64,000 nt of DNA from Janthinobacterium lividum PAMC 25724 (lineage in GTDB: Bacteria > Pseudomonadota > Gammaproteobacteria > Burkholderiales > Burkholderiaceae_D): assembly GCA_000242815.2 (NCBI GenBank), contig AHHB01000032.1, positions 248,001-312,000 of the forward strand, written 5' to 3'. The translations under genes were made by a program, and so were the position numbers. Each line of letters opens with the position of its first letter. Within the stretch, counting starts at the first letter, position 1. Under the pieces are notes generated by a model. The model did no database searches, had not been told where the DNA came from, and worked only from the letters and a program-made list of their open reading frames with translations. Positions 28,473 to 38,806 of the stretch are shown one piece after another.

Positions 28473-30884
28473 TTAGTGTTTTACCACCTCGCCAGCCGCA
28501 TCCGGTTTCGCCGCAGCGGCCGTGACAGCCTCCACTGCCGCGACTTCCACCAGCGGTTCCGGCATGCGCTCGAGGGCAATTTCCAGCACTTTATCGATCC
28601 AGCGCACGGGCACGATTTCCAGCTTGTTCTTGACGTTGTCCGGAATTTCGGCCAGGTCCTTCACATTTTGCTCTGGAATCAAGACCGTCTTGATACCGCC
28701 GCGATGGGCCGCCAGCAGCTTCTCTTTCAGGCCGCCAATCGGCAACACTTCGCCGCGCAAGGTGATCTCGCCCGTCATCGCCACGTCGGCACGCACGGGG
28801 ATGCCCGTGAAGACCGACACCATCGCCACCGTCATGGCGGCGCCAGCCGAAGGACCATCCTTCGGTGTCGCGCCTTCCGGTACGTGGATGTGGATATCGC
28901 TCTTCTCGAACACGTCGGCCTTGATGCCCAGGCGCTGTGCGCGGCTGCGCACCACCGTGCGGGCTGCCTCGATCGACTCTTTCATGACGTCGCCCAAGGT
29001 ACCCGTGCGGATGATGCCGCCCTTGCCCGGCATCGACACGGCTTCGATGGTCAGCAGATCGCCGCCCACTTCGGTCCACGCCAAACCGACCACCTGGCCC
29101 ACTTGGTTTTCTTTCTCCGCGACGCCGAAATCGTAGCGGCGCACGCCGAGGAATTTATCCAAATTCTTCGAGTTGACGATGACTTTTTTGTCGGATTTCT
29201 TCAGCAGCAGCATCTTCACTACCTTGCGGCAGATCTTCGACACTTCACGCTCGAGCGAACGTACACCGGCTTCGCGCGTGTAGTAGCGGATGATGTCGCG
29301 CAAGGCCGACTCGGCTACCGAGATTTCATCTTCCTTCAAGCCATTGTTCTTGATCTGCTTCGGCAGCAAATAACGCTGCGCGATGCTGGTCTTTTCGTCT
29401 TCCGTGTAACCGGACAGACGAATCACTTCCATACGATCAAGCAAGGCTGGCGGAATGTTGTACGAGTTCGAGGTGGCCACGAACATCACGTCGGAGAGGT
29501 CGAAATCGACTTCGATGTAATGGTCGGAGAACGTGTGGTTCTGTTCCGGATCGAGTACTTCGAGCAGGGCCGACGATGGATCGCCACGGAAATCGGCGCC
29601 CATCTTGTCGACTTCATCGAGCAGGAACAAGGGATTACGCACGCCGACTTTCGCCAGCGATTGCAAGATCTTGCCCGGCATCGAGCCGATATAAGTGCGG
29701 CGATGGCCACGGATCTCGGCTTCGTCGCGCACGCCGCCCAAGGCCATGCGCACAAACTTGCGGTTCGTGGCACGGGCGATGGACTGGCCCAGCGAAGTCT
29801 TGCCGACGCCCGGAGGGCCGACGAAGCACAAGATAGGCGCTTTCAGCTTGTCGACGCGCTGTTGCACCGCGAGGTATTCCAGTATGCGTTCTTTGACCTT
29901 GTCGAGGCCGTAGTGGTCGCCTTCGAGCACTTTTTCGGCATTCGCCAGGTCGTTATTGACCTTGGATTTCTTTTTCCAAGGCAAGTTGACCAGGGTGTCG
30001 ATGTAGTTGCGCACGACGGTGGCTTCGGCCGACATCGGCGACATCAGCTTGAGCTTTTTCAATTCGCTCGTAGCCTTGTCGAGCGCTTCCTTCGGCATCT
30101 TGGCCGAAGCGACTTTTTTCTCCAGCTCGTCGAGGTCGGCACCATCTTCGCCCTCGCCCAGTTCTTTCTGGATCGCCTTGACTTGCTCGTTCAGGTAATA
30201 CTCGCGCTGCGACTTTTCCATCTGGCGCTTGACTCTGCCGCGGATACGCTTTTCCACCTGCAAGATGTCAAGCTCGCCTTCGAGCTGGCCCAGCAGGTGC
30301 TCTAGGCGCTTGGCCACGCTGAAAATTTCCAGGATGACTTGTTTTTGCTCAAGCTTCAGGGGCAGATGCGCAGCCACCGTGTCGGCCAGGCGGCCGGCGT
30401 CGTCGATACCGGACAGTGAGGCAAGGATTTCTGGTGGAATCTTTTTATTCAGTTTGACGTACTGATCGAACTGCTGCACGATCGCGCGGCGCATGGCTTC
30501 GACTTCCGACTCGTCGCCCGGCTCGGACTCGAGCGGCGTGAGGTCGGCGATGAAGTGCGTCGGTGCATCGCTGATATGGTTGATACGGGCACGCTGCGCG
30601 CCTTCGACCAGCACCTTGACGGTGCCATCGGGCAGCTTCAGCATTTGCAGAATATTGGCCACACAGCCAATTTCATATATATCCGAAGGCGACGGCTCGT
30701 CCTTCGCGGCTGCTTTTTGAGCGGCAAGCATAATGCTCTTGCCCTGCTCCATCGCAGCTTCCAGCGCCTTGATCGACTTTGGACGGCCAACGAACAGCGG
30801 TATCACCATATGCGGGAAAACGACGACATCCCGCAACGGCAATAACGGCAGTTGAGTTTGCTCAGTTAATTTGGAAGTTGTCAT
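28473..30884 (-). CDS. lon: ATP-dependent protease Lon
   Basis: The 803-residue protein has the LonN substrate domain (LPLLPLRDVVVFPHMVIPLF...), a coiled coil, the AAA+ module (Walker A GPPGVGKTS, Walker B FLLDEVDKMG) and the C-terminal protease domain with catalytic Ser in KDGPSAGAAM and Lys in GGLKEKLLAAHRGG. The ATG at 30882-30884 follows AAGG; upstream in-frame codons are not conserved. Lon degrades misfolded and regulatory proteins. Its place after tig-clpP-clpX is the usual heat-shock order; I could not recognise a clear sigma32 promoter. Confidence 0.98.
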   Translation of the reverse strand: MTTSKLTEQTQLPLLPLRDVVVFPHMVIPLFVGRPKSIKALEAAMEQGKSIMLAAQKAAAKDEPSPSDIYEIGCVANILQMLKLPDGTVKVLVEGAQRARINHISDAPTHFIADLTPLESEPGDESEVEAMRRAIVQQFDQYVKLNKKIPPEILASLSGIDDAGRLADTVAAHLPLKLEQKQVILEIFSVAKRLEHLLGQLEGELDILQVEKRIRGRVKRQMEKSQREYYLNEQVKAIQKELGEGEDGADLDELEKKVASAKMPKEALDKATSELKKLKLMSPMSAEATVVRNYIDTLVNLPWKKKSKVNNDLANAEKVLEGDHYGLDKVKERILEYLAVQQRVDKLKAPILCFVGPPGVGKTSLGQSIARATNRKFVRMALGGVRDEAEIRGHRRTYIGSMPGKILQSLAKVGVRNPLFLLDEVDKMGADFRGDPSSALLEVLDPEQNHTFSDHYIEVDFDLSDVMFVATSNSYNIPPALLDRMEVIRLSGYTEDEKTSIAQRYLLPKQIKNNGLKEDEISVAESALRDIIRYYTREAGVRSLEREVSKICRKVVKMLLLKKSDKKVIVNSKNLDKFLGVRRYDFGVAEKENQVGQVVGLAWTEVGGDLLTIEAVSMPGKGGIIRTGTLGDVMKESIEAARTVVRSRAQRLGIKADVFEKSDIHIHVPEGATPKDGPSAGAAMTVAMVSVFTGIPVRADVAMTGEITLRGEVLPIGGLKEKLLAAHRGGIKTVLIPEQNVKDLAEIPDNVKNKLEIVPVRWIDKVLEIALERMPEPLVEVAAVEAVTAAAAKPDAAGEVVKH

Positions 30885-31031
30885 GGCGTACCTTATAGAA
30901 AGCGTGTTTACGATGTTGGCGCTCGCTGCCAAAACACAAGACCGGCGAGAATAAATAATTCTGCGAAACAAACATAGTGTCTATTTCGCAAAACTCACCC
31001 GCATGACTTTAACAAATGCAGTGGTAATAAT

Positions 31032-31069
31032 AAAAAAGCCACACGCAGCTAAGCGCCGCGAGTGGCTTT
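31032..31069 (-). terminator. Rho-independent terminator after clpX
   Basis: AAAGCCAC and GTGGCTTT enclose a GC-rich loop; on the minus strand the hairpin is followed by TTTTTTATTA. It isolates clpX from lon. Confidence 0.88.
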
Positions 31070-31157
31070 ACGATTGAAGCCTGCACTCATTAATTTAAAT
31101 TGTACTGCCATGCATTAGGTAATCAAAACCCTTTTTATGCATTTGTCTCGGCAGTTT

Positions 31158-32426
31158 TCAATTTTCTCCGGAGGCCTTGGCAGTCTCTTGGTAAATCAAT
31201 AAAGGTTTGGCGCCACTGGTGATGGTATTTTCGTCGATGACGACCTTCACCACGTTTTGTTCGCTCGGCAATTCGTACATGACGTCCAGCAAAGCATGTT
31301 CCAGGATGGAGCGCAAGCCACGCGCGCCGGTCTTGCGCGCCAGCGCCTTCTTGGCGATCGCATGCAGGGCGGCCGGACGAATCTCCAGTTCAGCGCCTTC
31401 CATCTCAAGCAACTTCGAATACTGCTTGATCAGCGCATTCTTCGGCTCGACCAGAATCTGGATCAGCGCTTCTTCCGTCAACTCGGCCAACGTGGCGATG
31501 ACGGGCAGACGGCCCACCAGCTCCGGGATCAGGCCGAACTTGACCAGATCTTCCGGTTCCGCTTGCAGCATCAATTCACTGGCCGAACTTTGCGACTTGC
31601 TGCGTACCGTGGCCGAGAAGCCGATGCCGCTCTTTTCGGAACGGTTGGCGATCACCTTCGACAGCCCGTCGAAGGCGCCGCCGCAAATGAACATGATATT
31701 GGTCGTGTCGATTTGCACGAAATCCTGGTTCGGATGTTTGCGCCCGCCTTGTGGCGGCACGGAAGCCATCGTCCCTTCGATGAGTTTCAACAAGGCTTGC
31801 TGCACGCCCTCGCCCGACACGTCGCGCGTGATGGACGGATTGTCGGACTTGCGCGAAATCTTGTCGATTTCATCGATGTAGACGATGCCGCGCTGGGCTT
31901 TCTCGACGTCATAGTTGCAGCTTTGCAGCAGCTTTTGGATGATGTTTTCCACGTCTTCACCCACGTAACCGGCTTCGGTGAGGGTGGTGGCGTCGGCGAT
32001 CACGAACGGCACGTTGAGCATGCGCGCCAGGGTCTGTGCCAGCAGGGTCTTGCCCGAACCGGTAGGACCGACCAGCAAGATGTTGCTCTTGGCCAGTTCG
32101 ATGTCGTCTTTCTTGCCCAAATGCTTGAGGCGCTTGTAATGGTTGTATACCGCCACCGACAGGATGCGCTTGGCAGTTTGCTGGCCGATCACGTACTGAT
32201 CGAGCAAGGCGGCAATTTCTTGCGGCGTCGGCAGGTCCGATTTGGTACCGGTCACCGTCTCGATGCTCGACGTTTCATCACGGATGATGTCGTTGCACAG
32301 GTCGATACACTCGTCGCAAATGAACACGGACGGGCCGGCGATGAGTTTCTTCACCTCGTGCTGGCTTTTGCCGCAGAACGAGCAATACAGTAATTTTTCG
32401 CCGCTAGAGGATTTTTTGTCTGACAT
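31158..32426 (-). CDS. clpX: ATP-dependent Clp protease ATP-binding subunit ClpX
   Basis: The 422-residue unfoldase has the N-terminal zinc-binding domain with paired Cys (CSFCGK ... CDEC), Walker A GPTGSGKT, Walker [10 protein letters not shown], the RKH pore loop in PQGGRKHP and the ClpP-contacting IGF loop in [10 protein letters not shown]. The start at 32424-32426 ([15 protein letters not shown]) is the family start. It is encoded after clpP with a 200-base gap that contains a hairpin, so it may be partly uncoupled from clpP. Confidence 0.98.
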   Translation of the reverse strand: MSDKKSSSGEKLLYCSFCGKSQHEVKKLIAGPSVFICDECIDLCNDIIRDETSSIETVTGTKSDLPTPQEIAALLDQYVIGQQTAKRILSVAVYNHYKRLKHLGKKDDIELAKSNILLVGPTGSGKTLLAQTLARMLNVPFVIADATTLTEAGYVGEDVENIIQKLLQSCNYDVEKAQRGIVYIDEIDKISRKSDNPSITRDVSGEGVQQALLKLIEGTMASVPPQGGRKHPNQDFVQIDTTNIMFICGGAFDGLSKVIANRSEKSGIGFSATVRSKSQSSASELMLQAEPEDLVKFGLIPELVGRLPVIATLAELTEEALIQILVEPKNALIKQYSKLLEMEGAELEIRPAALHAIAKKALARKTGARGLRSILEHALLDVMYELPSEQNVVKVVIDENTITSGAKPLLIYQETAKASGEN

Positions 32427-32561
32427 AAGGCATTTTGGTTGGAACTGCATTAACAATATTGCAAAATCGCAAGCCGGAGTGCGGCAGCAGCCTGCAAAGA
32501 CCGCCACCATTGGCGCAAGTAAATAACGCGCACAGACTCCATGCTACCCGAAATAAAAGCG

Positions 32562-32593
32562 AAACGCCCGAACGTTTGATCGCCCGGGCGTTT
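32562..32593 (-). terminator. Hairpin between clpP and clpX, possible attenuating terminator
   Basis: AAACGCCCG and CGGGCGTTT form a perfect 9-bp stem (loop 14 bases). On the minus strand the following sequence is T-rich but interrupted, so it may be only a partial terminator that reduces clpX expression relative to clpP. Confidence 0.6.
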
Positions 32594-32626
32594 ACTTGCA
32601 TACTTAACAATACCGGTAGGGGCTCA

Positions 32627-33244
32627 TCAAGCGCGGCTGGTCAACACTTTGTCGATCAAACCATACTCAACGGCCTCGTCGGCGGACATGAAACGGTCGC
32701 GGTCGGTGTCCTTGGCGATCTGTTCGATCGACTGGCCCGTGCGCTCGGCCATGATGCCGTTCAAGCGGGTACGCAGGTAAAGAATTTCCCTGGCCTGTAT
32801 CTCGATGTCGGACGCCATGCCTTGCGAACCACCGGACGGCTGGTGAATCATGATGCGCGAGTTGGGCAGCGAAAAACGCTTGCCCTTGGCGCCAGCGGCC
32901 AGCAGGAAAGCGCCCATCGAGGCAGCCATGCCCGTACACAGGGTCGAGACGTCCGGCTTGATGAACTGCATGGTGTCGTAAATGGCCATGCCGGCCGAGA
33001 CCGAACCACCTGGCGAGTTGATGTAGAGCGAGATTTCCTTTTCCGGATTTTCGCTTTCCAGGAACAGCAACTGGGCGACAACCAGGTTGGCCATCTGGTC
33101 ATTGACCGGGCCGACCATGAAAATCAAACGCTCCTTCAGCAGGCGCGAGTAAATATCATACGAGCGCTCGCCGCGACCGCTTTGTTCCACCACCATCGGC
33201 ACCAGGCCGAGCATCTGTGTGTCCAGCGCCGGATTACGGTTCAT
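32627..33244 (-). CDS. clpP: ATP-dependent Clp protease proteolytic subunit
   Basis: This is a 205-residue serine peptidase with the ClpP triad: Ser in GMAASMGAF, His in MIHQPSGG and Asp in DTDRDRF, plus the oxyanion strand INSPGGSV. Two ATGs lie close together (33253 and 33244). The second has AAGGA 10 bases upstream, whereas the first directly abuts that site, so the second is reported. ClpP forms the tetradecameric chamber fed by ClpX. Confidence 0.98.
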   Translation of the reverse strand: MNRNPALDTQMLGLVPMVVEQSGRGERSYDIYSRLLKERLIFMVGPVNDQMANLVVAQLLFLESENPEKEISLYINSPGGSVSAGMAIYDTMQFIKPDVSTLCTGMAASMGAFLLAAGAKGKRFSLPNSRIMIHQPSGGSQGMASDIEIQAREILYLRTRLNGIMAERTGQSIEQIAKDTDRDRFMSADEAVEYGLIDKVLTSRA

Positions 33245-33328
33245 ACCTGTCATTTCATTTCCTTGTGAAGCAGTTAGGGGATGCTGCCACTGTCTTTCGG
33301 CAATAACGGCATCCCAATACCAACTGGT

Positions 33329-34669
33329 TTACGCTTGTGCGTTGCTTCCCATCAGTTCGTCGAAGGCAACTGCTTTCGACGTGACTTTCGACAGGCCCAA
33401 CACGTAAGTGACGACGTTTTCTTCCAATACAAGGGCTTCGATCTCACCCAGACGACGACGGTCGCTGTAGTAGTACTTCAGCACTTCGCGTGGATCTTCG
33501 TAGCTTTGGGCGAAATCTTCGATTTGCGCCTTGACTTGCTCAGGCGTTGCCTGCAGCGTGTTGTCGCCCACCAGTTGCGACAGGATCAGGCCCAGGCGTA
33601 CGCGACGCTCGGCTTTGTCTGCGAACAGTTCTGCTGGGAAAGGCACGTCCTTGACGTTCATGCCGCGCTGCGCCATGTCTTGGCGGGTCATTTCAGCCAG
33701 GCGCTCGGAATCCTGAGCGATCAGCGTTTTAGGCACGTCCAGCTCAGCAACTTTGATCAGCGCGTCCATGACGGCTTCCTTGTTGCGTGCTTTTACGCGG
33801 CCAGCGACTTCGCGCTGCAGGTTGACTTTGATGTCTTCGCGCATTTTGGCCAGGTCGCCATCGGCAACGCCCAGGGACTTGGCGAATTCAGCATCGACTT
33901 CCGGCAAATGCGCCCATTCCAGCTTTTGCAGCGTGATGGTGAACGAAGCGGTTTTGCCGGCCACGTCCTTGCCATGGTAGTCCTCAGGGAAGGACAATGG
34001 GAAAGTCTTGGACTCGCCCACTTTCAGGCCCAAGGTCGCTGCTTCGAATTCTGGCAGCATGCGGCCTTCGCCCAGCACGAAAGCGTAGCCTTCAGCTTTG
34101 CCGCCTGGGAATTCAACGCCGTCGATAGAACCGACGAAGTCCACGGTCACGCGGTCGCCATTGGCAGCGATCGGCTCACCGCCGTCGCCATGTTCGCCAG
34201 CTTCGCCCTTGGTGTGGAAATGCACGCGTTGCTTGCGCAAGATATCGATGGTCTTGTCGATTTCGGCTTCCGACACGTCCGCTTGCACGGTTTCGATTTC
34301 AACGGCCGTCAAATCGCCGATAGCGACTTCTGGATACACTTCGAAGGTAGCGTCGAAAGCCAGCTGGCCTTCGGCTGCTTCTTCTTTCGGCACGATGTTC
34401 GGGAAACCGGCCACGCGCAGATTGTTTTCGTTGGCGGCGTCGTTGAACGCGCGGCCAACTTTGTCATTCAACACTTCGGATTCAATTTGGTAGCCGTATT
34501 GTGCTGCGACCATTTTCAACGGCACTTTGCCCGGACGGAAGCCCGGTGCCTTAGCCGTACGGGCTTGCACTTTCAGGCGCTTCTCAACTTCCGTGCGGAC
34601 GTCCGTCAGCGGGAAGGAGATCGTGATACGACGTTCGAGTTTGCCCAAGGTTTCGACTGCAGTTGCCAT
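33329..34669 (-). CDS. tig: Trigger factor
   Basis: This 446-residue ribosome-associated chaperone has the N-terminal ribosome-binding domain with the signature GFRPGKVP (about residues 44-51), a central FKBP-type prolyl isomerase domain (about 160-245, with [26 protein letters not shown]-like core) and the long helical C-terminal arms. The ATG at 34667-34669 gives the family N-terminus ([15 protein letters not shown]). First gene of tig-clpP-clpX, 84 bases before clpP. Confidence 0.97.
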   Translation of the reverse strand: MATAVETLGKLERRITISFPLTDVRTEVEKRLKVQARTAKAPGFRPGKVPLKMVAAQYGYQIESEVLNDKVGRAFNDAANENNLRVAGFPNIVPKEEAAEGQLAFDATFEVYPEVAIGDLTAVEIETVQADVSEAEIDKTIDILRKQRVHFHTKGEAGEHGDGGEPIAANGDRVTVDFVGSIDGVEFPGGKAEGYAFVLGEGRMLPEFEAATLGLKVGESKTFPLSFPEDYHGKDVAGKTASFTITLQKLEWAHLPEVDAEFAKSLGVADGDLAKMREDIKVNLQREVAGRVKARNKEAVMDALIKVAELDVPKTLIAQDSERLAEMTRQDMAQRGMNVKDVPFPAELFADKAERRVRLGLILSQLVGDNTLQATPEQVKAQIEDFAQSYEDPREVLKYYYSDRRRLGEIEALVLEENVVTYVLGLSKVTSKAVAFDELMGSNAQA

Positions 34670-35432
34670 GTAAAAAATCGTCCAAAAAATAAACACTGTT
34701 GGTGCGAGAAAAGAAGACCCGACCCCTTGCGCCATCACTGACGGCAAGACTTGGGTCCAGCTTCACTCGCTCGCATATTCATCTGTAAAAGTACGGGAAG
34801 ACGGGACGATGGACCTGGTCTACCCGGCGCAGGGAAAACCCGCACCAGGCACCAAACAATCCGCCGCTTCCAGTACTGCGACAGGGCTCCGAGCGTCCAG
34901 CCATGCTTGTATGTCAATACAGGGCCGGTCATCATTCGGTAAAGCGTGGCATTATAACAAAGGACTTCGGGAAAGTGGCTGGCTTTGCAGCCCGGCCACA
35001 GAGGATGCCAGCGGCGGCGAACGAGTCGCTACAGCCTGGGTGACCCTGTCTTTACTCTTGCCCCGGCATTCTTCATTTCGCCAGAGACAGGCCTTCCAGC
35101 CTGCTTCGCTCATTAGTATATGCGAACTGTCGCTCGGTCCGAAACAAAGAAATGCGCTCTCGACGAAGATTTCAGCCAAAAAACCTTGGATTTAGCCCAA
35201 TTTGGCATTTTTTTCAGGAAAATCTGTGTCGGTGACCAGCCCTGCTACCCAGTGACTGGCAAAAAATGACGCGCACGGGCGAGCCGAATCAGGCCAGGAT
35301 AGACGGGAGAAAAGCAGGAAAGGCGCCTAAGACGAGATTAAAGAACACGCGGCTGAAAAGCACGAGGCCCACCTACGAGAGCCTGAAGAACAACTTGATG
35401 GTGCTGCACTTCCGGGCTGGAGCAACCCGGAA
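34670..35432. other. Intergenic region upstream of tig, no gene seen
   Basis: About 760 bases between the trigger factor start and tRNA-Leu. A reading frame of 128 codons exists on the plus strand (34809-35195), but its composition is not protein-like and no ribosome site or family feature is visible. The tig promoter should lie in the first 100 bases. Confidence 0.5.
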
Positions 35433-35515
35433 TGGTGCGGATGGGGAGACTCGAACTCCCAAGCCGAAGCACTGGCTTCTAAGACCAGCGTGTCTACCAA
35501 TTCCACCACATCCGC
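35433..35515 (-). tRNA. tRNA-Leu (UAG)
   Basis: The 83-base tRNA has acceptor stem GCGGATG/CATCCGC, encoded CCA, anticodon loop CTTAGAA (anticodon TAG) in stem CTGGT/GCCAG, a short class II variable arm (TGCTTCGGCT) and T-loop GTTCGAG. It reads CUA and probably other CUN leucine codons. Confidence 0.95.
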
Positions 35516-35639
35516 ATTATCTGCTACTTGACGCAAGCTGCACGCCGCGCAGGTTTTTAGCCTGCGCACACCCTGATTTTAACAACTCGGGAGCGATCTG
35601 ACCAGCCTGGACTTGCCAGGCAAGCGCTCGCTACAGCAG

Positions 35640-35683
35640 AGGCGGCATTTTACTGGATTTCTCAGAGGAATGCCGCCTTTTTT
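35640..35683 (+). terminator. Rho-independent terminator with no recognised plus-strand gene upstream
   Basis: AGGCGGCATT (35640-35649) pairs with AATGCCGCCT (35669-35678) and is followed by a T run on the plus strand. Both flanking genes are on the minus strand, so the transcript it ends is unknown. Confidence 0.7.
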
Positions 35684-35707
35684 ATGCCTATGGCCTGATG
35701 TAATTAC

Positions 35708-38700
35708 TTATGCTCGCTCCTTGGCTGTCACCAGCGGCTTCTTGACGCGGAACCAGGCCGCATACAGGGCCGGCAGGAACAGCAGGGTCAAGGCCGTCGC
35801 CAGAATCAGGCCGCCCATGATGGCCACCGCCATGGGCCCCCAGAAGACGGAGCGCGACAGGGGGATCATGGCCAGCGCGGCGGCGGCGGCCGTCAGCACA
35901 ATGGGACGGCAGCGCCGCACGGCCGAGTCGATGATGGCATCCCATGGGGCCGAGCCATCCTTGATGTCTTGCTCGATCTGGTCGACCAGGATCACCGAGT
36001 TGCGGATGATCATGCCGAACAAGGCAATGACGCCCAGGTTGGCGACGAAACCCAGCGGTCGGTGCAGCAGCAGCAAGGCAAACGCGGCGCCCGCCACGCC
36101 CAGCGGGCCCGTCAGGAACACCAGCAGCGAGCGCGAGAAGCTGTGCAGCTGCAGCATCAGCAAGGTGAAGATGATGAAGATGGCCAGCGGCAAGTTGGTC
36201 GCGATCGACGCTTCCGCCTCACCGCTGCCGGCCGCCACCCCTTTCACGGTGATGCGGTAGCCGGCCGGCATCTTGGCGCGCAAGGCATCGAGCTGCGGCG
36301 CCAGCTGCGTCGACACGGTCGCGCCCTGGATGGCGTCGACCACGTCCGATTGCACGGTAATGGCCCATTCGCGCTTGTCGCGCCAAACCACGCCCGGTTC
36401 CCATACGAAATGCACGCGCGCCAATTGCGAGATGGGCACGGACTTGCCCGTCGCGGTCGCAATATTCGTGTCATTGAGTACAGAAATCGTCGACCTTTCG
36501 GCCAAAGGCTGGCGCACCTGGATATCGATCAGCTTATTGTCTTCGCGGAACTGGCCGATGACCGTACCCGACAGTATCGTATTGGCCGCCTGCATCACGG
36601 TTTTCGAGGTGACGCCGAGCGCGCGCATCTTGTCCTGATCCAGATCCAGGCGCAGCACTTTCACCGATTCATTCCAGTTGTCATTCACACCCAGAGTGTT
36701 CGGATTGGCGCGCATGACCTCCTTGACCTGGTCGGCAATGGCGCGCACACCGGGCACCTCGGGCCCCGTGACGCGAAATTGCACGGGATACGGCACCGGT
36801 GGCCCGTTGGGCAACAGTTTGACGCGTCCCCGCACTTCCGGGAAATCCTTCTTGAACACCTCGATGATCTTTTGGCGCAGTGGCTCGCGGTCCGCCAGGC
36901 TCTTCGGCAAGATCACCACTTGCGACACATTCGTCTGCGGGAAGATCTGGTCGAGCGGCAGATAGAAACGGGGGCTGCCGGTGCCGACATAGCTGGTCAC
37001 ACTGTCCACGCCGTCGAGCTTGCCCACAAAGGCTTCGAATTTCTTCACCTGCTGTTCATTCGCGGCAAAGGTCGTTCCCTCGGGCGACCATAGTTCCACC
37101 ATCAATTCGGGACGGCTGGAATCAGGAAAAAACTGCTTTTCGATGAAGTCAAAGCCATAAATGCCCAGCGCAAAGATGGCCAGGGTGGCGGCGATCGTCG
37201 TCTTGCGCCATTCCACGCACCAGGTGACGGCGCGGCGGAAGCGGCGAAAGTTCGGCGTATCGAACAATTCATGGTCGTTATGCGCGTGCGGCTTCACTTT
37301 CAGCAAGACGTAGCCGATGTAGGGCGTGAAGACGACGGCCACCACCCAGGAAATGATCAGCGCCAATGCATTCACGGAGAACAAGGAAAACGTGTATTCG
37401 CCGGCGGCCGACTTGGCCAAGCCGATGGGCAAGAAGCCCGCCACCGTGATCAGGGTGCCCGTCAGCATGGGCATCGCCGTTGACGTGTAGGCGAACGTGG
37501 CCGCGTCGAAGCGCGACATGCCCTCTTCCATCTTGCGCACCATCATCTCGACGGCAATGATGGCGTCATCGACCAGCAAGCCTAGTGCAATGATCAGGGC
37601 GCCCAGCGAAATCTTGTGCAAGTCGATGTCGAGCAGGCGCATGAACAGGAAGGTGACAGCGAGCACCAGCGGGATGGTCAGCGCCACGACCAGGCCGGGC
37701 CGCACGTCGATGCGCAGCGGTTTGGTGTGCAAGCCCAGCGCGACAAAGCTGACGGCCAGCACGATCAGGACGGCTTCGATCAGCGTGTGCAAGAATTCGC
37801 CCACGGAGGCCGATACGGCTTCCGGCTGGTTCGACACGCGCTGCAGCTCTATGCCCACCGGCAACTCGCTCTTCATGCGCGTCACCGTCGCTTGCAGGGC
37901 CTTGCCCATGTCGATGATATTGCCGCCCTTTTCCATCGACACGCCCAGGCCGATCACTTCCTTGCCATTGAAACGCATCTTGTCCTTGGGCGGATCGATG
38001 AATTCGCGTTTCACGCTGGCAAAGTCACCGAGGCGGAAGGTCGTGCCGTTGGCGCGTAGTTCCAGCCTTTCCAGATCCTTCACGGTGACCATCGCGCCCG
38101 TCACGCGCACTTGCAGATTATCCGTCGGCGTCACCAGCACGCCCGTGGCGTTGATGCTGTTTTGCTCGGACAATTGCTGCACGATAGCGTCAAAAGGAAT
38201 ACCCAACTGGGCAAACTTCTTGTGAGAAAAGATGATATTGATCTTTTCATCTTGCACGCCGAACAGTTCCACCTTGGCTACCTGCCCCACGGCCAGCAAT
38301 TGCTGACGCACCTTGTCCGCGTAATCCTTCATTTCCGCGTAGCTAAAACCGTCGCCGGACAGGGCGAAGATGGAGCCATACGTGTCGCCGAACTCGTCAT
38401 TGAAGAACGGGCCCACCACGCCGGCCGGTAAACTGCCCTTGATATCGCCGATCTTTTTGCGCACCTGATACCAGGCCGCTGCCGTTTCCTTGGGTGGCGC
38501 CGATTCGCGCAGCTCCAGCAAGATCAAGGTTTCACCGGGCTTCGAATAGCTGGTGATTTCATTGATGTAAGGCGTTTCCTGCAGCTTCTTTTCCAGCTTG
38601 TCCGTCACCTGCTCGGCCATCTGCAAAGCGGTGGCACCGGGCCAGTACGCTTGCAAGACCATGGCGCGGAAAGTGAACGGCGGATCTTCATCCTGACCCA

Positions 38701-38806
38701 GGCTGGCGTAGCTGATCATGCCGCCGATCAGCAGCACGGCCATCAGGTAGCGCGTCAGCGGAATGTGTTCGAGGGCCCAGCGCGACAGATTGAAGCCGCC
38801 CTTCAT
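35708..38806 (-). CDS. RND efflux transporter, inner-membrane permease
   Basis: This 1032-residue protein has twelve membrane helices and two large periplasmic loops, as in AcrB-type pumps. The proton-relay Asp pair is present in helix 4 (GLLVDDAIIAVEMM). In helix 10 the motif FGMIIRNSVILVDQI has Arg where AcrB has the essential Lys940, typical of a subgroup distant from AcrB. It exports lipophilic or toxic compounds together with the adaptor encoded upstream; no outer-membrane channel gene is present, so a shared TolC-type channel is assumed. The start overlaps the adaptor stop (ATGA). Confidence 0.93.
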   Translation of the reverse strand: MKGGFNLSRWALEHIPLTRYLMAVLLIGGMISYASLGQDEDPPFTFRAMVLQAYWPGATALQMAEQVTDKLEKKLQETPYINEITSYSKPGETLILLELRESAPPKETAAAWYQVRKKIGDIKGSLPAGVVGPFFNDEFGDTYGSIFALSGDGFSYAEMKDYADKVRQQLLAVGQVAKVELFGVQDEKINIIFSHKKFAQLGIPFDAIVQQLSEQNSINATGVLVTPTDNLQVRVTGAMVTVKDLERLELRANGTTFRLGDFASVKREFIDPPKDKMRFNGKEVIGLGVSMEKGGNIIDMGKALQATVTRMKSELPVGIELQRVSNQPEAVSASVGEFLHTLIEAVLIVLAVSFVALGLHTKPLRIDVRPGLVVALTIPLVLAVTFLFMRLLDIDLHKISLGALIIALGLLVDDAIIAVEMMVRKMEEGMSRFDAATFAYTSTAMPMLTGTLITVAGFLPIGLAKSAAGEYTFSLFSVNALALIISWVVAVVFTPYIGYVLLKVKPHAHNDHELFDTPNFRRFRRAVTWCVEWRKTTIAATLAIFALGIYGFDFIEKQFFPDSSRPELMVELWSPEGTTFAANEQQVKKFEAFVGKLDGVDSVTSYVGTGSPRFYLPLDQIFPQTNVSQVVILPKSLADREPLRQKIIEVFKKDFPEVRGRVKLLPNGPPVPYPVQFRVTGPEVPGVRAIADQVKEVMRANPNTLGVNDNWNESVKVLRLDLDQDKMRALGVTSKTVMQAANTILSGTVIGQFREDNKLIDIQVRQPLAERSTISVLNDTNIATATGKSVPISQLARVHFVWEPGVVWRDKREWAITVQSDVVDAIQGATVSTQLAPQLDALRAKMPAGYRITVKGVAAGSGEAEASIATNLPLAIFIIFTLLMLQLHSFSRSLLVFLTGPLGVAGAAFALLLLHRPLGFVANLGVIALFGMIIRNSVILVDQIEQDIKDGSAPWDAIIDSAVRRCRPIVLTAAAAALAMIPLSRSVFWGPMAVAIMGGLILATALTLLFLPALYAAWFRVKKPLVTAKERA

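Noticed and set aside
34809-35195. 128-codon frame upstream of tig
   Set aside because: No ribosome site, low-order Ser/Ala/Arg composition and no family resemblance; treated as non-coding.
35266-35601. Plus-strand frame across tRNA-Leu
   Set aside because: It contains the typical tRNA read-through peptide GETRTPKPKHW and no domain.
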